14,070 bases of DNA, taken from contig CAMHBN010000021.1 in the NCBI GenBank assembly GCA_946183385.1, positions 1-14,070 of the forward strand, written 5' to 3'. The position numbers and the translations under genes are program-made. Shown here one piece after another: positions 7,472-14,070 of this stretch. Source of the DNA: an uncultured Ruminococcus sp. (lineage in GTDB: Bacteria > Bacillota > Clostridia > Oscillospirales > Ruminococcaceae). A model generated the notes under the pieces. That model did not search any database. It was not told the origin of the DNA and worked only from the letters and a program-made list of their open reading frames with translations. Position 1 is the first letter of the stretch. The number at the start of each line of letters is the position of its first letter.

Positions 7472-9517
7472 TTATTTTCTTTCTTTGATGATACCTTTAC
7501 TGCAAAAGTAGGTCACAAGGAAGTATCCGCCGTAGATAAGGAGGAGCATTGAAGCCGTCAAGCCTACCGAGCTCGCTATGCTGTTCGTGCCGAATACTTG
7601 CAGGAAGAATATAAGGAATTTCATTCCGAATACAGAGTGTATCGCCGCAAGCACGAGAGGAAGCAGGAAGAATATGCCTGTCTGACGTAAGAGCGAGCGT
7701 GAGATGTCGCGCTCGTCTGCGCCTATCTTGCGGAGCATCTCGTATCTGCCTATACTGTCTACGCTGTCCGAGAGCTCCTTCAGAGCGAGGATAGCTCCGC
7801 ACGCGATGAGGAATACCATTCCTACGTACAGACCGAGGAAGGCTACTATCGCGCCGAGACCGACTGCGGCTTCCTTTATCTCGAGCTTTGTCGTCCACCC
7901 GTAGCCTTGGATATGGTCGTTTTCAGAGTTTTCAGTAGCTGAAATATTGCGCATTACCATGTCGAAATCGTCGTGAACCTTCTGCTCGGTGGCTTCCTTG
8001 TCGTCGGAGCTGTAATCTCCGATAAAGTATTCGGTATCGGGAGTTTCGCCGCTGACAATGCTGTCGGGGACTACTATCAAGCCCGCGTTGATGTGCTCTG
8101 TCGAGATGTCGATGAAGCCGTCCTGACAGTCAGCGTATTTAGACTTCAATATGTGTCCGAAGATCGTGCGCTCGCTGCCGACCGACAGTGATTTATTGCG
8201 GAGGTTGGTCATTGAGGTGTAGTTGCACAGCATGATGAATTCGTCGTCATCCATGCTGAGCTTTTCCCTTCCGTAGAGCTCCATCAGCGAGTTGTAGTCG
8301 CTCAGGCGGATAAGCTGCTCGGGTGTGTCGTATTGCAGAAAGGCATACTGCGCCTTTGCGTCCTCGAACGCTTCGCCAAGTGAATCCGCAAAAAGAAACT
8401 CCGGGTCGGTGTAAGTCGTGAAATTGACGTAGTCGGAAAAGTCCTCTGTTATGTCGTAGCCGTTTTCGGTGCAGAGCTCGGTAATATCACTGTACTTGCT
8501 CTCCACACTTGTATCGTAGCCAATGACGAGCTCGAAGTCTACGGGACATAGCTCGTTGAGGTTCCTGTTCATCGAATTACGTATCGAAAACGCCGACGAG
8601 AGAGTGCATATCGTGATAAACAGCATAAGACAGATAACAGTCATTGAAAACACCATCGTGTTGACCTTGCTGCTGAGCTGACGGAAGGTGAAGCTGTTAA
8701 GTCCGCTGAAATAGGTGTTCTTCATGCTCATAAGCACACGCAGGAGCATTCCCGATACCGACCAGAATATGAGGAAGGTCGCGGCACAGCCGGCAATAAA
8801 TATTGCAATGGCGCTGTTGCGCTCTATCTTGACCGAACGCCAGCCAACCTGATAGTAAAGGAAGCCCAGCAGAGCTGCCGCGAGTATGAAAACTATCACG
8901 CAGAGCACGGGATTCTTCAGCTTTATCTGCTCCGAACGCTTGCCCGACTGCATGAGGTTTATCAGCTTCATTCGCGTGACAACAAAGCTGTTGAACACCA
9001 TTACCACGAGGTACATCACAGCAAAGTAGACTACAGTTTTTACCATTGCTCCGCCCGATACCGTGAACTTGTACGACGTCATATCCGCCTCGAACATATT
9101 CGCGACAAGTGCGCTCGTAAGCTGTGAAAGTCCGATACCGATGACAAGTCCCACGAAAAGTGAGCCGACGCCTATTATGAGGGTTTCGAGCAGGAGTATC
9201 GCCGATATCTTTCGCTTGCTCATTCCAAGCGTCATATACAGTGCAAATTCGCGGTTGCGGCGCTTCATCAGGAAGCGGCTCGCGTATACTATCAGCAGAC
9301 CGAGAACTCCCGCAACGAATACGCTCGTACCCGATATCAGCGTTTCGAGGAGGCGTATCATCTCGTACTGTGAATCGGACATTTCAAGCATTGCCGCCTG
9401 TCCGCCTATCGCGTTGAACACGTAGAACACGGACACGCCTATAATAAGCGTAAAGAAGTATATAGCATAGTCCCGCATACTTCTGCGGATATTGCTGAGA
9501 GAAAGCTTAAAGAGCAT
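7472..9517 (-). CDS. Bce-type ABC transporter permease (FtsX family)
   Basis: 681 residues. It starts with the typical [11 protein letters not shown] then helix 1 (about 17-37). Further helices are at ~58-78, 108-130, 155-180, 203-222, 236-260 and 285-310. A large outer domain of roughly 240 residues follows (about 315-555), then three C-terminal helices. Ten helices with the big outer domain between helices 7 and 8 is the BceB/VraG hallmark. The first FtsX segment has R-E-F-A-L-Y-M-T-L-G-M-S-K-R-K. Family members sense peptide antibiotics such as bacitracin or lantibiotics, signal through the kinase and free the cell-wall target. The start overlaps the ATPase end by 11 bases; its SD is the GGGAGGTGA sequence (plus-strand 9526-9534). 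The peptide recognised cannot be predicted. Confidence 0.9.
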   Translation of the reverse strand: MLFKLSLSNIRRSMRDYAIYFFTLIIGVSVFYVFNAIGGQAAMLEMSDSQYEMIRLLETLISGTSVFVAGVLGLLIVYASRFLMKRRNREFALYMTLGMSKRKISAILLLETLIIGVGSLFVGLVIGIGLSQLTSALVANMFEADMTSYKFTVSGGAMVKTVVYFAVMYLVVMVFNSFVVTRMKLINLMQSGKRSEQIKLKNPVLCVIVFILAAALLGFLYYQVGWRSVKIERNSAIAIFIAGCAATFLIFWSVSGMLLRVLMSMKNTYFSGLNSFTFRQLSSKVNTMVFSMTVICLMLFITICTLSSAFSIRNSMNRNLNELCPVDFELVIGYDTSVESKYSDITELCTENGYDITEDFSDYVNFTTYTDPEFLFADSLGEAFEDAKAQYAFLQYDTPEQLIRLSDYNSLMELYGREKLSMDDDEFIMLCNYTSMTNLRNKSLSVGSERTIFGHILKSKYADCQDGFIDISTEHINAGLIVVPDSIVSGETPDTEYFIGDYSSDDKEATEQKVHDDFDMVMRNISATENSENDHIQGYGWTTKLEIKEAAVGLGAIVAFLGLYVGMVFLIACGAILALKELSDSVDSIGRYEMLRKIGADERDISRSLLRQTGIFFLLPLVLAAIHSVFGMKFLIFFLQVFGTNSIASSVGLTASMLLLIYGGYFLVTYFCSKGIIKERK

Positions 9518-10271
9518 CGCTCATGTCACCTCCCAGCAGAGTCACAACGTCGATTATCCTGTCGAAGAACTGCTTGCGGGTGTTGTCTCCGCGGCTGAGT
9601 TCGCTGAATATTTTGCCGTCCTTGATGAAGATGATACGGCTCGCGTAGCTTGCGGTGAAGCTGTCGTGAGTTACCATCATTATTGTAGCTCCACACTCTC
9701 TGTTGAGGTAGCGGAAGCGCTCGAGCAGGAGCTTTGCCGATTTTGAGTCAAGCGCGCCTGTGGGCTCGTCCGCGAGCACGAGCTTGGGACTTGTAACTAT
9801 TGCGCGTGCCGAGGCTACACGCTGTTTTTGTCCGCCCGACATCTGGTACGGGTACTTGCTCAGCACATCTTTGATGTCGAGCTGTTCGGATACCTTCTTT
9901 ACTGCGGCGTCTATCTCATTTGCCGACTGTTTCTGTATCGACAAGGCAAGAGCGATGTTCTCATAAGCTGTCAGCGTGTCGAGGAGGTTGAAGTCCTGAA
10001 AGATGAAGCCGAGATTGTCACGGCGGAATTTGTTCAGCGCCTTGCCCTTGAGCGCGGTCACGTCTGTGCCTTCAAGGAAGATGTGTCCCGCTGTAACGCG
10101 GTCTATGGTGGATATGCAGTTGAGGAGAGTGGTCTTGCCGCTTCCCGAGGCTCCCATTATAGCGACGAACTCTCCCTTGTCCACTGAGAATGAGATATCG
10201 TCAATCGCCTTTGTGAGGCTCGACTTGCTCCCGTAGTATTTTTCTATCTGCTGTATTTTGAGTAATTCCAT
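9507..10271 (-). CDS. Bce-type ABC transporter ATP-binding protein
   Basis: 254 residues from the chosen start. Walker [10 protein letters not shown] at 40-48, Q92 in the Q-loop, signature S-G-G-Q-K-Q-R at 145-151, Walker B L-V-L-A-D-E-P at 164-170 and switch His202. D-E-P-T-G-A-L-D is typical of the MacB/LolD/BceA class that works with FtsX permeases, and the next gene is one. The reading frame is open to an ATG at 10301. I prefer the one at 10271 because AAAGGAG is 9 bases ahead of it, while the upstream ATG lies inside the candidate -10 box. The gene is separated from the kinase gene by ~100 bases holding an operator, so it can be induced apart from the regulator genes. Confidence 0.92.
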   Translation of the reverse strand: MELLKIQQIEKYYGSKSSLTKAIDDISFSVDKGEFVAIMGASGSGKTTLLNCISTIDRVTAGHIFLEGTDVTALKGKALNKFRRDNLGFIFQDFNLLDTLTAYENIALALSIQKQSANEIDAAVKKVSEQLDIKDVLSKYPYQMSGGQKQRVASARAIVTSPKLVLADEPTGALDSKSAKLLLERFRYLNRECGATIMMVTHDSFTASYASRIIFIKDGKIFSELSRGDNTRKQFFDRIIDVVTLLGGDMSDAL

Positions 10272-10296
10272 TGTCAACAGCTCCTTTCTGTATACT

Positions 10297-10302
10297 ATCA
10301 TA
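10297..10302 (-). promoter_or_regulatory. Candidate -10 box of the ATPase-permease promoter
   Basis: On the minus strand this reads TATGAT. No good -35 hexamer is seen 17 bases upstream, which fits a promoter that needs an activator. The operator at 10344-10361 would be centred about 60 bases ahead of the start site. Chosen by eye. Confidence 0.45.
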
Positions 10303-10334
10303 CAGCATTTCCGCGTGCGCGTCGCTGTTTTAAT

Positions 10335-10361
10335 CTTACAGTACCTTACAATTTTGTAAGG
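10335..10361 (-). promoter_or_regulatory. Bce-type response-regulator operator
   Basis: 10344-10361 reads CCTTACAATTTTGTAAGG, an 8-2-8 perfect inverted repeat. It contains TTACA-ATTT-TGTAA (10346-10359), an exact match to the TNACA-N4-TGTAA consensus known for BceR-like regulators. A further half-site CTTACA lies exactly 10 bases away (10335-10340), one helical turn from the copy at 10345, on the side nearer the ATPase gene. It stands six bases after the kinase stop and ahead of the ATPase gene, as in known Bce modules. Confidence 0.8.
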
Positions 10362-10367
10362 TCGGAG

Positions 10368-11363
10368 CTACTCAAATTTGTAGAGCTCGTTCTTGCCGAA
10401 GGTTATGGATATCTCGGTAAATTCACCCTGTACGGAGCTCGCTTCAACTGTGTGCCCGAGCCTGTCACACAGCTTCTTGACGATATACAATCCCATGCCC
10501 GTGGATTTGTTATGCGTGCGCCCGTTCTCGCCAGTAAACGATTTCTCGAAGATTTGCGGAAGGTCACTTTCGGGTATTCCAATACCATTGTCGCGGAAGT
10601 GCAGAACTGTCCTGTCCGGGAAGTCCTCCCCTGTCACGATTATTTCTGTCGCGCCGTACTTCAGGCTGTTGCTCATAAGCTGTCCGAGTATAAACGAGAG
10701 CCATTTGCCGTCGGTCATAACTTCGGCTTCGAGGTCGGACGTACTGAGGGATATCCCGCGCTCTTGGAGCTCCTCACGATTCCTGACTGCAATCTCCCCG
10801 AATGTGCGTTTGAGGGATACGGGCTTAATAATGTAGTCCTTCTCTGCGCTTCCGCTGCGGGCGTAATAGAGGACATTCTCGATATACTCGTCGATACGCC
10901 TGAGCTGCTCATTATAGCGCGTATTTCCGTCGTTGTGACACATAAGCTGCAAGCCCGCCACGGGAAGCTTTATCTCGTGGACCCACAGCTCGATGTATTC
11001 GCGGAAATCCGAGCTCTCTCGGCGGTACTCGGCGATGTGCTCGCACATAGACTTGTCAGCCTCGCGTATGGCTTCGTAAAGAATGTGTCCATCGAGGAAT
11101 TCGGGCTCATCCAGCATCTCGGACAACAGGTACTTCTTATCGAGCTGAGAGAGGTCGGACACAAGCTTGTCATAGTAGCTTCTCTTGCGCAGGAAAGCCC
11201 ACAGTTCGGCAGCAACAGCTCCGAGTAGCACAAGTATGCTCACGATGATTACTGCTTCTGCGGGGACATGGAAAGCGAAAAGGAAAATGAGCACAAGTAC
11301 CCAAGTTATCGCATATATCAGGTAGGCTGTCAGCCTGTCGCGCATGAATTCAGTCAGTCTCAT
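10368..11363 (-). CDS. Intramembrane-sensing histidine kinase, BceS-like
   Basis: 331 residues. Two helices (about 12-32 and 36-56) are joined by only a few residues, so there is no real outer sensor domain, as in BceS-type kinases that take their signal from the transporter. The phosphoacceptor is His129 in W-V-H-E-I-K-L-P-V-A. The ATPase region follows: N-box at N232 (S-N-S-L-K-Y-G-A), G1 D-N-G-I-G-I-P at 258-264 and G2 G-M-G-L-Y-I-V at 289-295. The start overlaps the response-regulator stop as ATGA, so the two are translationally coupled. It should phosphorylate that regulator when the neighbouring permease meets its peptide. Confidence 0.93.
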   Translation of the reverse strand: MRLTEFMRDRLTAYLIYAITWVLVLIFLFAFHVPAEAVIIVSILVLLGAVAAELWAFLRKRSYYDKLVSDLSQLDKKYLLSEMLDEPEFLDGHILYEAIREADKSMCEHIAEYRRESSDFREYIELWVHEIKLPVAGLQLMCHNDGNTRYNEQLRRIDEYIENVLYYARSGSAEKDYIIKPVSLKRTFGEIAVRNREELQERGISLSTSDLEAEVMTDGKWLSFILGQLMSNSLKYGATEIIVTGEDFPDRTVLHFRDNGIGIPESDLPQIFEKSFTGENGRTHNKSTGMGLYIVKKLCDRLGHTVEASSVQGEFTEISITFGKNELYKFE

Positions 11364-12022
11364 TTAAGTATATACCCCTGCTTCTTACGTGTTTCTATCG
11401 CGTCGGGATAGCCGAGCTCCGCAAGCTTTCCGCGCAGGCGGCTGATATTGACAGACAATGCATTGTCGTTCACAAATTCGTCGTTGTCCCACAGAGCTGT
11501 CATCAACTCATCGCGGGTCACTATCTCGCCCATACGGTCGAGCAGGAGTTGAAATATTATCATTTCATTTTTTGTGAGTATCAGCTCTGTGCCATTACGT
11601 ACAAGACTGCCCTTTACCGTGCTGACCTCGGCTTCGTGGTACTTCTGCACTGTTGCGTTCTTTGCTGAGCGTTTCAGCACTGCCGAGATACGAAGCAGCA
11701 GGATAGTCGGATTATAGGGCTTTGTGATATAATCGTCCGCACCGTAGCTTATGGACAGCACTTCGTCGATCTCATTGGTGCGGCTGGTCAGCATTATGAC
11801 AGGAGTTTCGCTTCTCCTGCGGAATTCCTGCAAAAGCGTTTCGCCGTTGACATTCGGAAGATTGATATCAAGCAGTATCAGGTCGGCGTCGGCGTCTTTC
11901 ATCTGCTCCGATACATTATCATAGTTCGTTACACAAACCGTTTCATAGCCTGCATTTTGAAGCAATACCGCCAGTTCATCACGCAGGGCGCTTTCATCTT
12001 CTATTATTATGATTTTTTTCAT
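11360..12022 (-). CDS. OmpR-family response regulator, BceR-like
   Basis: 220 residues. The receiver domain (1-118) has acidic pair E8/D9, phosphoacceptor D52 (L-L-D-I-N-L-P), T79 in L-T-S and K101 in T-K-P-Y. The C-terminal winged helix (about 128-220) has L-T-K-N-E-M, the recognition region N-A-L-S-V-N-I-S-R-L-R-G-K-L and the final hairpin K-K-Q-G-Y-I-L-K. It probably binds the inverted repeat at 10344-10361 to switch on the ATPase-permease genes. The SD is AGGAG, 9 bases before the ATG. No copy of the operator is seen before this gene, so autoregulation is not indicated. Confidence 0.94.
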   Translation of the reverse strand: MKKIIIIEDESALRDELAVLLQNAGYETVCVTNYDNVSEQMKDADADLILLDINLPNVNGETLLQEFRRRSETPVIMLTSRTNEIDEVLSISYGADDYITKPYNPTILLLRISAVLKRSAKNATVQKYHEAEVSTVKGSLVRNGTELILTKNEMIIFQLLLDRMGEIVTRDELMTALWDNDEFVNDNALSVNISRLRGKLAELGYPDAIETRKKQGYILK

Positions 12023-12055
12023 TTACCGTTGCTCCTGTTCTGAAAGGATATTATT

Positions 12056-12084
12056 ATCATATCATATATCAGGGTATAAATCAA
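12056..12084 (-). promoter_or_regulatory. Housekeeping-type promoter of the response-regulator/kinase genes
   Basis: On the minus strand, TTGATT (12084-12079), a 17-base spacer and TATGAT (12061-12056) in an AT-rich setting. The start site would be near 12049, about 27 bases before the ATG. This suits constant low expression of the two-component genes. Confidence 0.65.
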
Positions 12085-12104
12085 GTTTCAAATCGCATAA
12101 AAAC

Positions 12105-12138
12105 AAAACAGCGGCACTCTGTTGAGTGCCGCTGTTTT
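12105..12138 (-). terminator. Hairpin terminator after the solute-binding protein gene
   Basis: Perfect 15-bp stem AAAACAGCGGCACTC / GAGTGCCGCTGTTTT with loop TGTT. On the minus strand the stem is followed by GTTTTTATG. It starts 7 bases after the stop of the minus-strand gene at 12146, upstream of the response-regulator promoter, and so isolates the two units. Confidence 0.85.
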
Positions 12139-12145
12139 ATGCTTA

Positions 12146-13246
12146 TTACATCTGTTCGCTTATCCATATATTTGCGCGGTTCTGTATTACATCTACGGTC
12201 GTGTCGATATCCTGCTCGCCTTTCAGGTACGCGAGCACCTCGTACTCGACTATGTTGAAGAGCTCGCGGTCAGTGCCTGCTCCCCAGCGGTCTATGGAGC
12301 TGACATAGTCGTCCATGAAGTCGATATCGGCTTGCGTGAGGTTGTCCTTGCAGACCTTGTTCTGCACCGACAGGGTATAGTTCACGTTATCGTAGTAGCC
12401 GCTCATAAAGCGCTCCGCCGTCGTTTTGCGGGCGGCGTTGTTTATCGGGAAGCCGCTCAGTATCGTCCATGTTTTGGCGGGCTGACCGTTCTCATGGTCG
12501 GTGTACTCGTTGGCTTGTGCGAAGTTTTCAAGCTGAAACTCCTCAAGGTAGAATTCGCGAATGAACTTCCAAGCCGCCTCCTGCTTGTCTTCGGAGATAT
12601 TGGCGCGAATGGAGATATCGCCGAAACCACCGCCTCCGTTAAGGTATGCTCCTCTGCCGTCGGAGGTCGGGAAGCCGACGAGGGTCATCTCGCCGTCGCG
12701 GATATGCGGGTAACCGACGGTGTTGTTTGCATAGTCCACGTCCTCGTAAATTGCGCCGTTGTAGCCCCATATCCTGTACAGCTCGACGAGGTTCGGTCTG
12801 GATTGGTCATAGGCGCCTTCCAGCTTCTGACCCATATTGCTCTCGAAGCCCTTGCAGAATTCGAGCATTTTGCGGAAGTCGGGGTGGTCGAAGTGGGTCT
12901 CGAATTTGTCGTAGTCGATGAACGCGGAGGTGTTAGCCCTCAGCACATCGTAGTAGATGTACTCGGCGGTTAGGCTGTGATTCACCATTGAGCCCGCGGG
13001 CATTGCATTCCAGCGGTCAACGAACTCGTCAATTGTCCAGTTCTGCTTAGTGCCAACGTATTCGGACTTGCCTATCATCGTGTTCACGATATAATAGGTC
13101 GGAATAGAGTAGAGCCTGCCCTCGTATTCGCAGAGGTCGAGGATATGGCTGTTGAGGGTGTCGCGGTTGACCTCGGGGTCGTCCTCCATGAATTTGTACA
13201 GGTCGGCGAAGGCGCCCTTGCGCTTGAATATCTCAAACTTTGCGGG
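12146..13246 (-). CDS. Extracellular solute-binding protein of an ABC importer, C-terminal part (5'-truncated)
   Basis: About 365 residues of a family-1 solute-binding protein, normally ~430-550 residues with a lipoprotein signal. Visible family traits are the N-terminal-lobe segment G-A-F-A-D-L-Y-K-F-M-E-D-D-P-E-V, Y-S-I-P-T-Y-Y, W-T-I-D-E-F-V-D-R-W-N, G-G-G-G-F-G-D-I-S-I and the helix A-A-W-K-F-I-R-E-F-Y. An internal ATG at 13189 exists, but homologous-looking sequence continues for ~18 codons upstream, so that is not the real start. The signal peptide and first lobe are missing. Similarity stops at about 13240-13250, where a plus-strand leuD fragment begins. No importer permease genes are adjacent. 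The ligand is probably a sugar, but unproven. Confidence 0.75.
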   Translation of the reverse strand, partial: PAKFEIFKRKGAFADLYKFMEDDPEVNRDTLNSHILDLCEYEGRLYSIPTYYIVNTMIGKSEYVGTKQNWTIDEFVDRWNAMPAGSMVNHSLTAEYIYYDVLRANTSAFIDYDKFETHFDHPDFRKMLEFCKGFESNMGQKLEGAYDQSRPNLVELYRIWGYNGAIYEDVDYANNTVGYPHIRDGEMTLVGFPTSDGRGAYLNGGGGFGDISIRANISEDKQEAAWKFIREFYLEEFQLENFAQANEYTDHENGQPAKTWTILSGFPINNAARKTTAERFMSGYYDNVNYTLSVQNKVCKDNLTQADIDFMDDYVSSIDRWGAGTDRELFNIVEYEVLAYLKGEQDIDTTVDVIQNRANIWISEQM

Positions 13247-13247
13247 A

Positions 13248-13385
13248 TTGCAGAAAGAATTTTTCGAGATTAACGGTTATAAAAAGTACTGCCTTGAAAA
13301 TGCGCTTGACGATATAGACTATCTCTTGGAGAATAAATCTAAGATTGAAAAGTACGAACAAGAAAATAGGTTTGACATGCGATGA
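13248..13385 (+). pseudogene. leuD: C-terminal fragment of 3-isopropylmalate dehydratase small subunit
   Basis: The last 45 codons match the LeuD C-terminus. F-F-E-I-N-G-Y-K-K-Y-C-L-E-N-A-L-D-D-I-D-Y-L-L and I-E-K-Y-E align with E. coli LeuD (recalled) F-T-I-D-A-F-R-R-H-C-M-M-N-G-L-D-S-I-G and I-A-A-Y-E. The rest of the ~165-200 residue protein is absent: upstream sequence is antisense solute-binding protein. LeuD is the swivel subunit of isopropylmalate isomerase in leucine synthesis, and this piece alone cannot work. The reading frame stays open to an ATG at 13152, which is incidental. The stop overlaps the next start as ATGA, an intact leu operon junction. Confidence 0.7.
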
Positions 13386-14070
13386 AGCAGAACATACATC
13401 CGTTCATCGAAATCATGGATACTACTTTGCGTGATGGAGAACAGACGCAAAATGTATCGTTTGTGCCACATGAGAAACTGGCTATAGCCCGACTTCTTTT
13501 GCAAAGTCTGAATGTTGACAGAATTGAAGTTGCCTCAGCCCGGATTTCCGAAGGCGAAAAAGAAGCTGTCTCGCTCATATGCCGATGGGCATCAGACAAT
13601 GGCCTTTTAGACCGCGTCGAAGTACTGGGTTTTGTGGACGGAACGCAGTCTGTCGACTGGTTAAAGGAGTGTGGCTGCAAGAATCTCAATCTGCTTTGCA
13701 AAGGTTCTCTCACTCATTGCCTTTACCAACTGAAAAAACAGCCCGAAGAACATATTGACGACATTTTAAAAACAATAGAATACGCTGACAAATCGGGCAT
13801 TAATGTCAATGTTTACCTTGAAGACTGGAGCAACGGCATGAAAGAATCGACGGAGTATGTCTATCAGTTGATGGACTCGCTTCAAGCGACACCGGTCAAA
13901 AGGTTTATGCTTCCTGACACGCTCGGAATACTAAATCCGTTGAATGTCATCGAATATATGCGCAAGATGGTGAAGCGTTACCCAAGACGTCATTTCGATT
14001 TTCATGCACATAATGATTACGACCTCGCCATTTCCAACGTCCTGGCAGCAGTTCTCAGCGGTTGTCAAGG
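13382..14070 (+). CDS. 2-isopropylmalate synthase / HMGL-like family enzyme, N-terminal part (runs off right edge)
   Basis: The first 229 residues of a ~500-residue enzyme. The barrel motif D-T-T-L-R-D-G-E-Q is at 13-21, and the metal-binding H-A-H-N-D is at 208-212 (H208, H210). R-I-E-V-A-S-A-R, G-F-V-D-G and M-L-P-D-T-L-G-I-L lie between. The family joins acetyl-CoA to a 2-keto acid; isopropylmalate synthase is the best guess because leuD precedes it, but citramalate or homocitrate synthase activity is possible. From memory it most resembles the second LeuA-type gene that follows leuD in Bacteroidota. The start at 13382 gives the 4-base overlap with leuD; its SD is weak. Composition is more AT-rich than the sigma and ABC genes of the left part. 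Confidence 0.85.
   Translation, partial: MKQNIHPFIEIMDTTLRDGEQTQNVSFVPHEKLAIARLLLQSLNVDRIEVASARISEGEKEAVSLICRWASDNGLLDRVEVLGFVDGTQSVDWLKECGCKNLNLLCKGSLTHCLYQLKKQPEEHIDDILKTIEYADKSGINVNVYLEDWSNGMKESTEYVYQLMDSLQATPVKRFMLPDTLGILNPLNVIEYMRKMVKRYPRRHFDFHAHNDYDLAISNVLAAVLSGCQ

Noticed and set aside
10272..10301. Earlier ATG for the Bce ATPase
   Set aside because: It falls inside the probable -10 box and lacks an SD, whereas AAAGGAG is well placed for the ATG at 10271.
10344..10361. Inverted repeat as a transcription terminator after the kinase gene
   Set aside because: AT-rich short stem with a 2-base loop and no T-run; it matches the operator consensus instead.
10452..11228. 258-codon plus-strand frame opposite the histidine kinase
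   Set aside because: Opposite strand shows all kinase boxes in order; this frame shows nothing recognisable.
12122..12973. 283-codon plus-strand frame opposite the solute-binding protein
   Set aside because: It starts inside the terminator hairpin, has no SD, and the minus strand has recognisable family motifs.
13152..13247. Plus-strand ATG extension upstream of the leuD fragment
   Set aside because: The added residues are antisense to solute-binding protein sequence and do not match LeuD.

Overview
The window looks like a Gram-positive gut or rumen Clostridia chromosome, Ruminococcus-like. This rests on gene style, ATGA-coupled operons, GC near 50% and Shine-Dalgarno sites (SDs) of the AGGAG type; it is an inference from impression, not from a search. 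The last ~820 bases (from about 13245) look like different DNA: a leuD-leuA pair whose closest remembered relatives are in Bacteroidota.

Plus strand, 1-7386: two successive copies of an ECF-sigma/sensor/lipoprotein cassette. The left copy is visible only as the end of a sensor-family protein (1-161) and a complete lipoprotein (158-1270). The right copy is complete: ECF sigma factor (1349-1906), a membrane-anchored probable anti-sigma factor whose outer domain belongs to the same family as the lipoproteins (1909-3327), a lipoprotein (3324-4454), an ABC ATPase (4451-5188) and a large ABC-2-type permease with an internal duplication (5185-7386). Every junction after the sigma gene overlaps. The three complete family members share an invariant C-x4-C-x-H-x4-C motif. 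The likely logic is a cell-surface signal read by the outer domain, released sigma factor, and ABC export or envelope remodelling. The signal and the exported substrate are unknown.

Minus strand, 12022 down to 7472: a four-gene Bce-type peptide-antibiotic sensing and detoxification module. It runs response regulator, intramembrane-sensing histidine kinase, ATPase, FtsX-type permease. A near-perfect Bce-type operator (TTACA-N4-TGTAA inside an 18-base inverted repeat, 10344-10361) lies between kinase and ATPase genes, so the transporter genes probably have their own inducible promoter. Two related hairpin terminators (7417-7442 and 12105-12138) bracket the module.

Minus strand, 13246 down to 12146: the C-terminal ~365 residues of an extracellular solute-binding protein, truncated at its 5' side. 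At about 13240-13250 it abuts, head to head, the last ~45 codons of leuD on the plus strand. leuD is followed by a leuA-type gene that runs off the right edge. This junction is either a real rearrangement or transfer, or an assembly chimera. There are no tRNA, rRNA, CRISPR or IS elements that I can see, and no gene-free stretch longer than about 125 bases.
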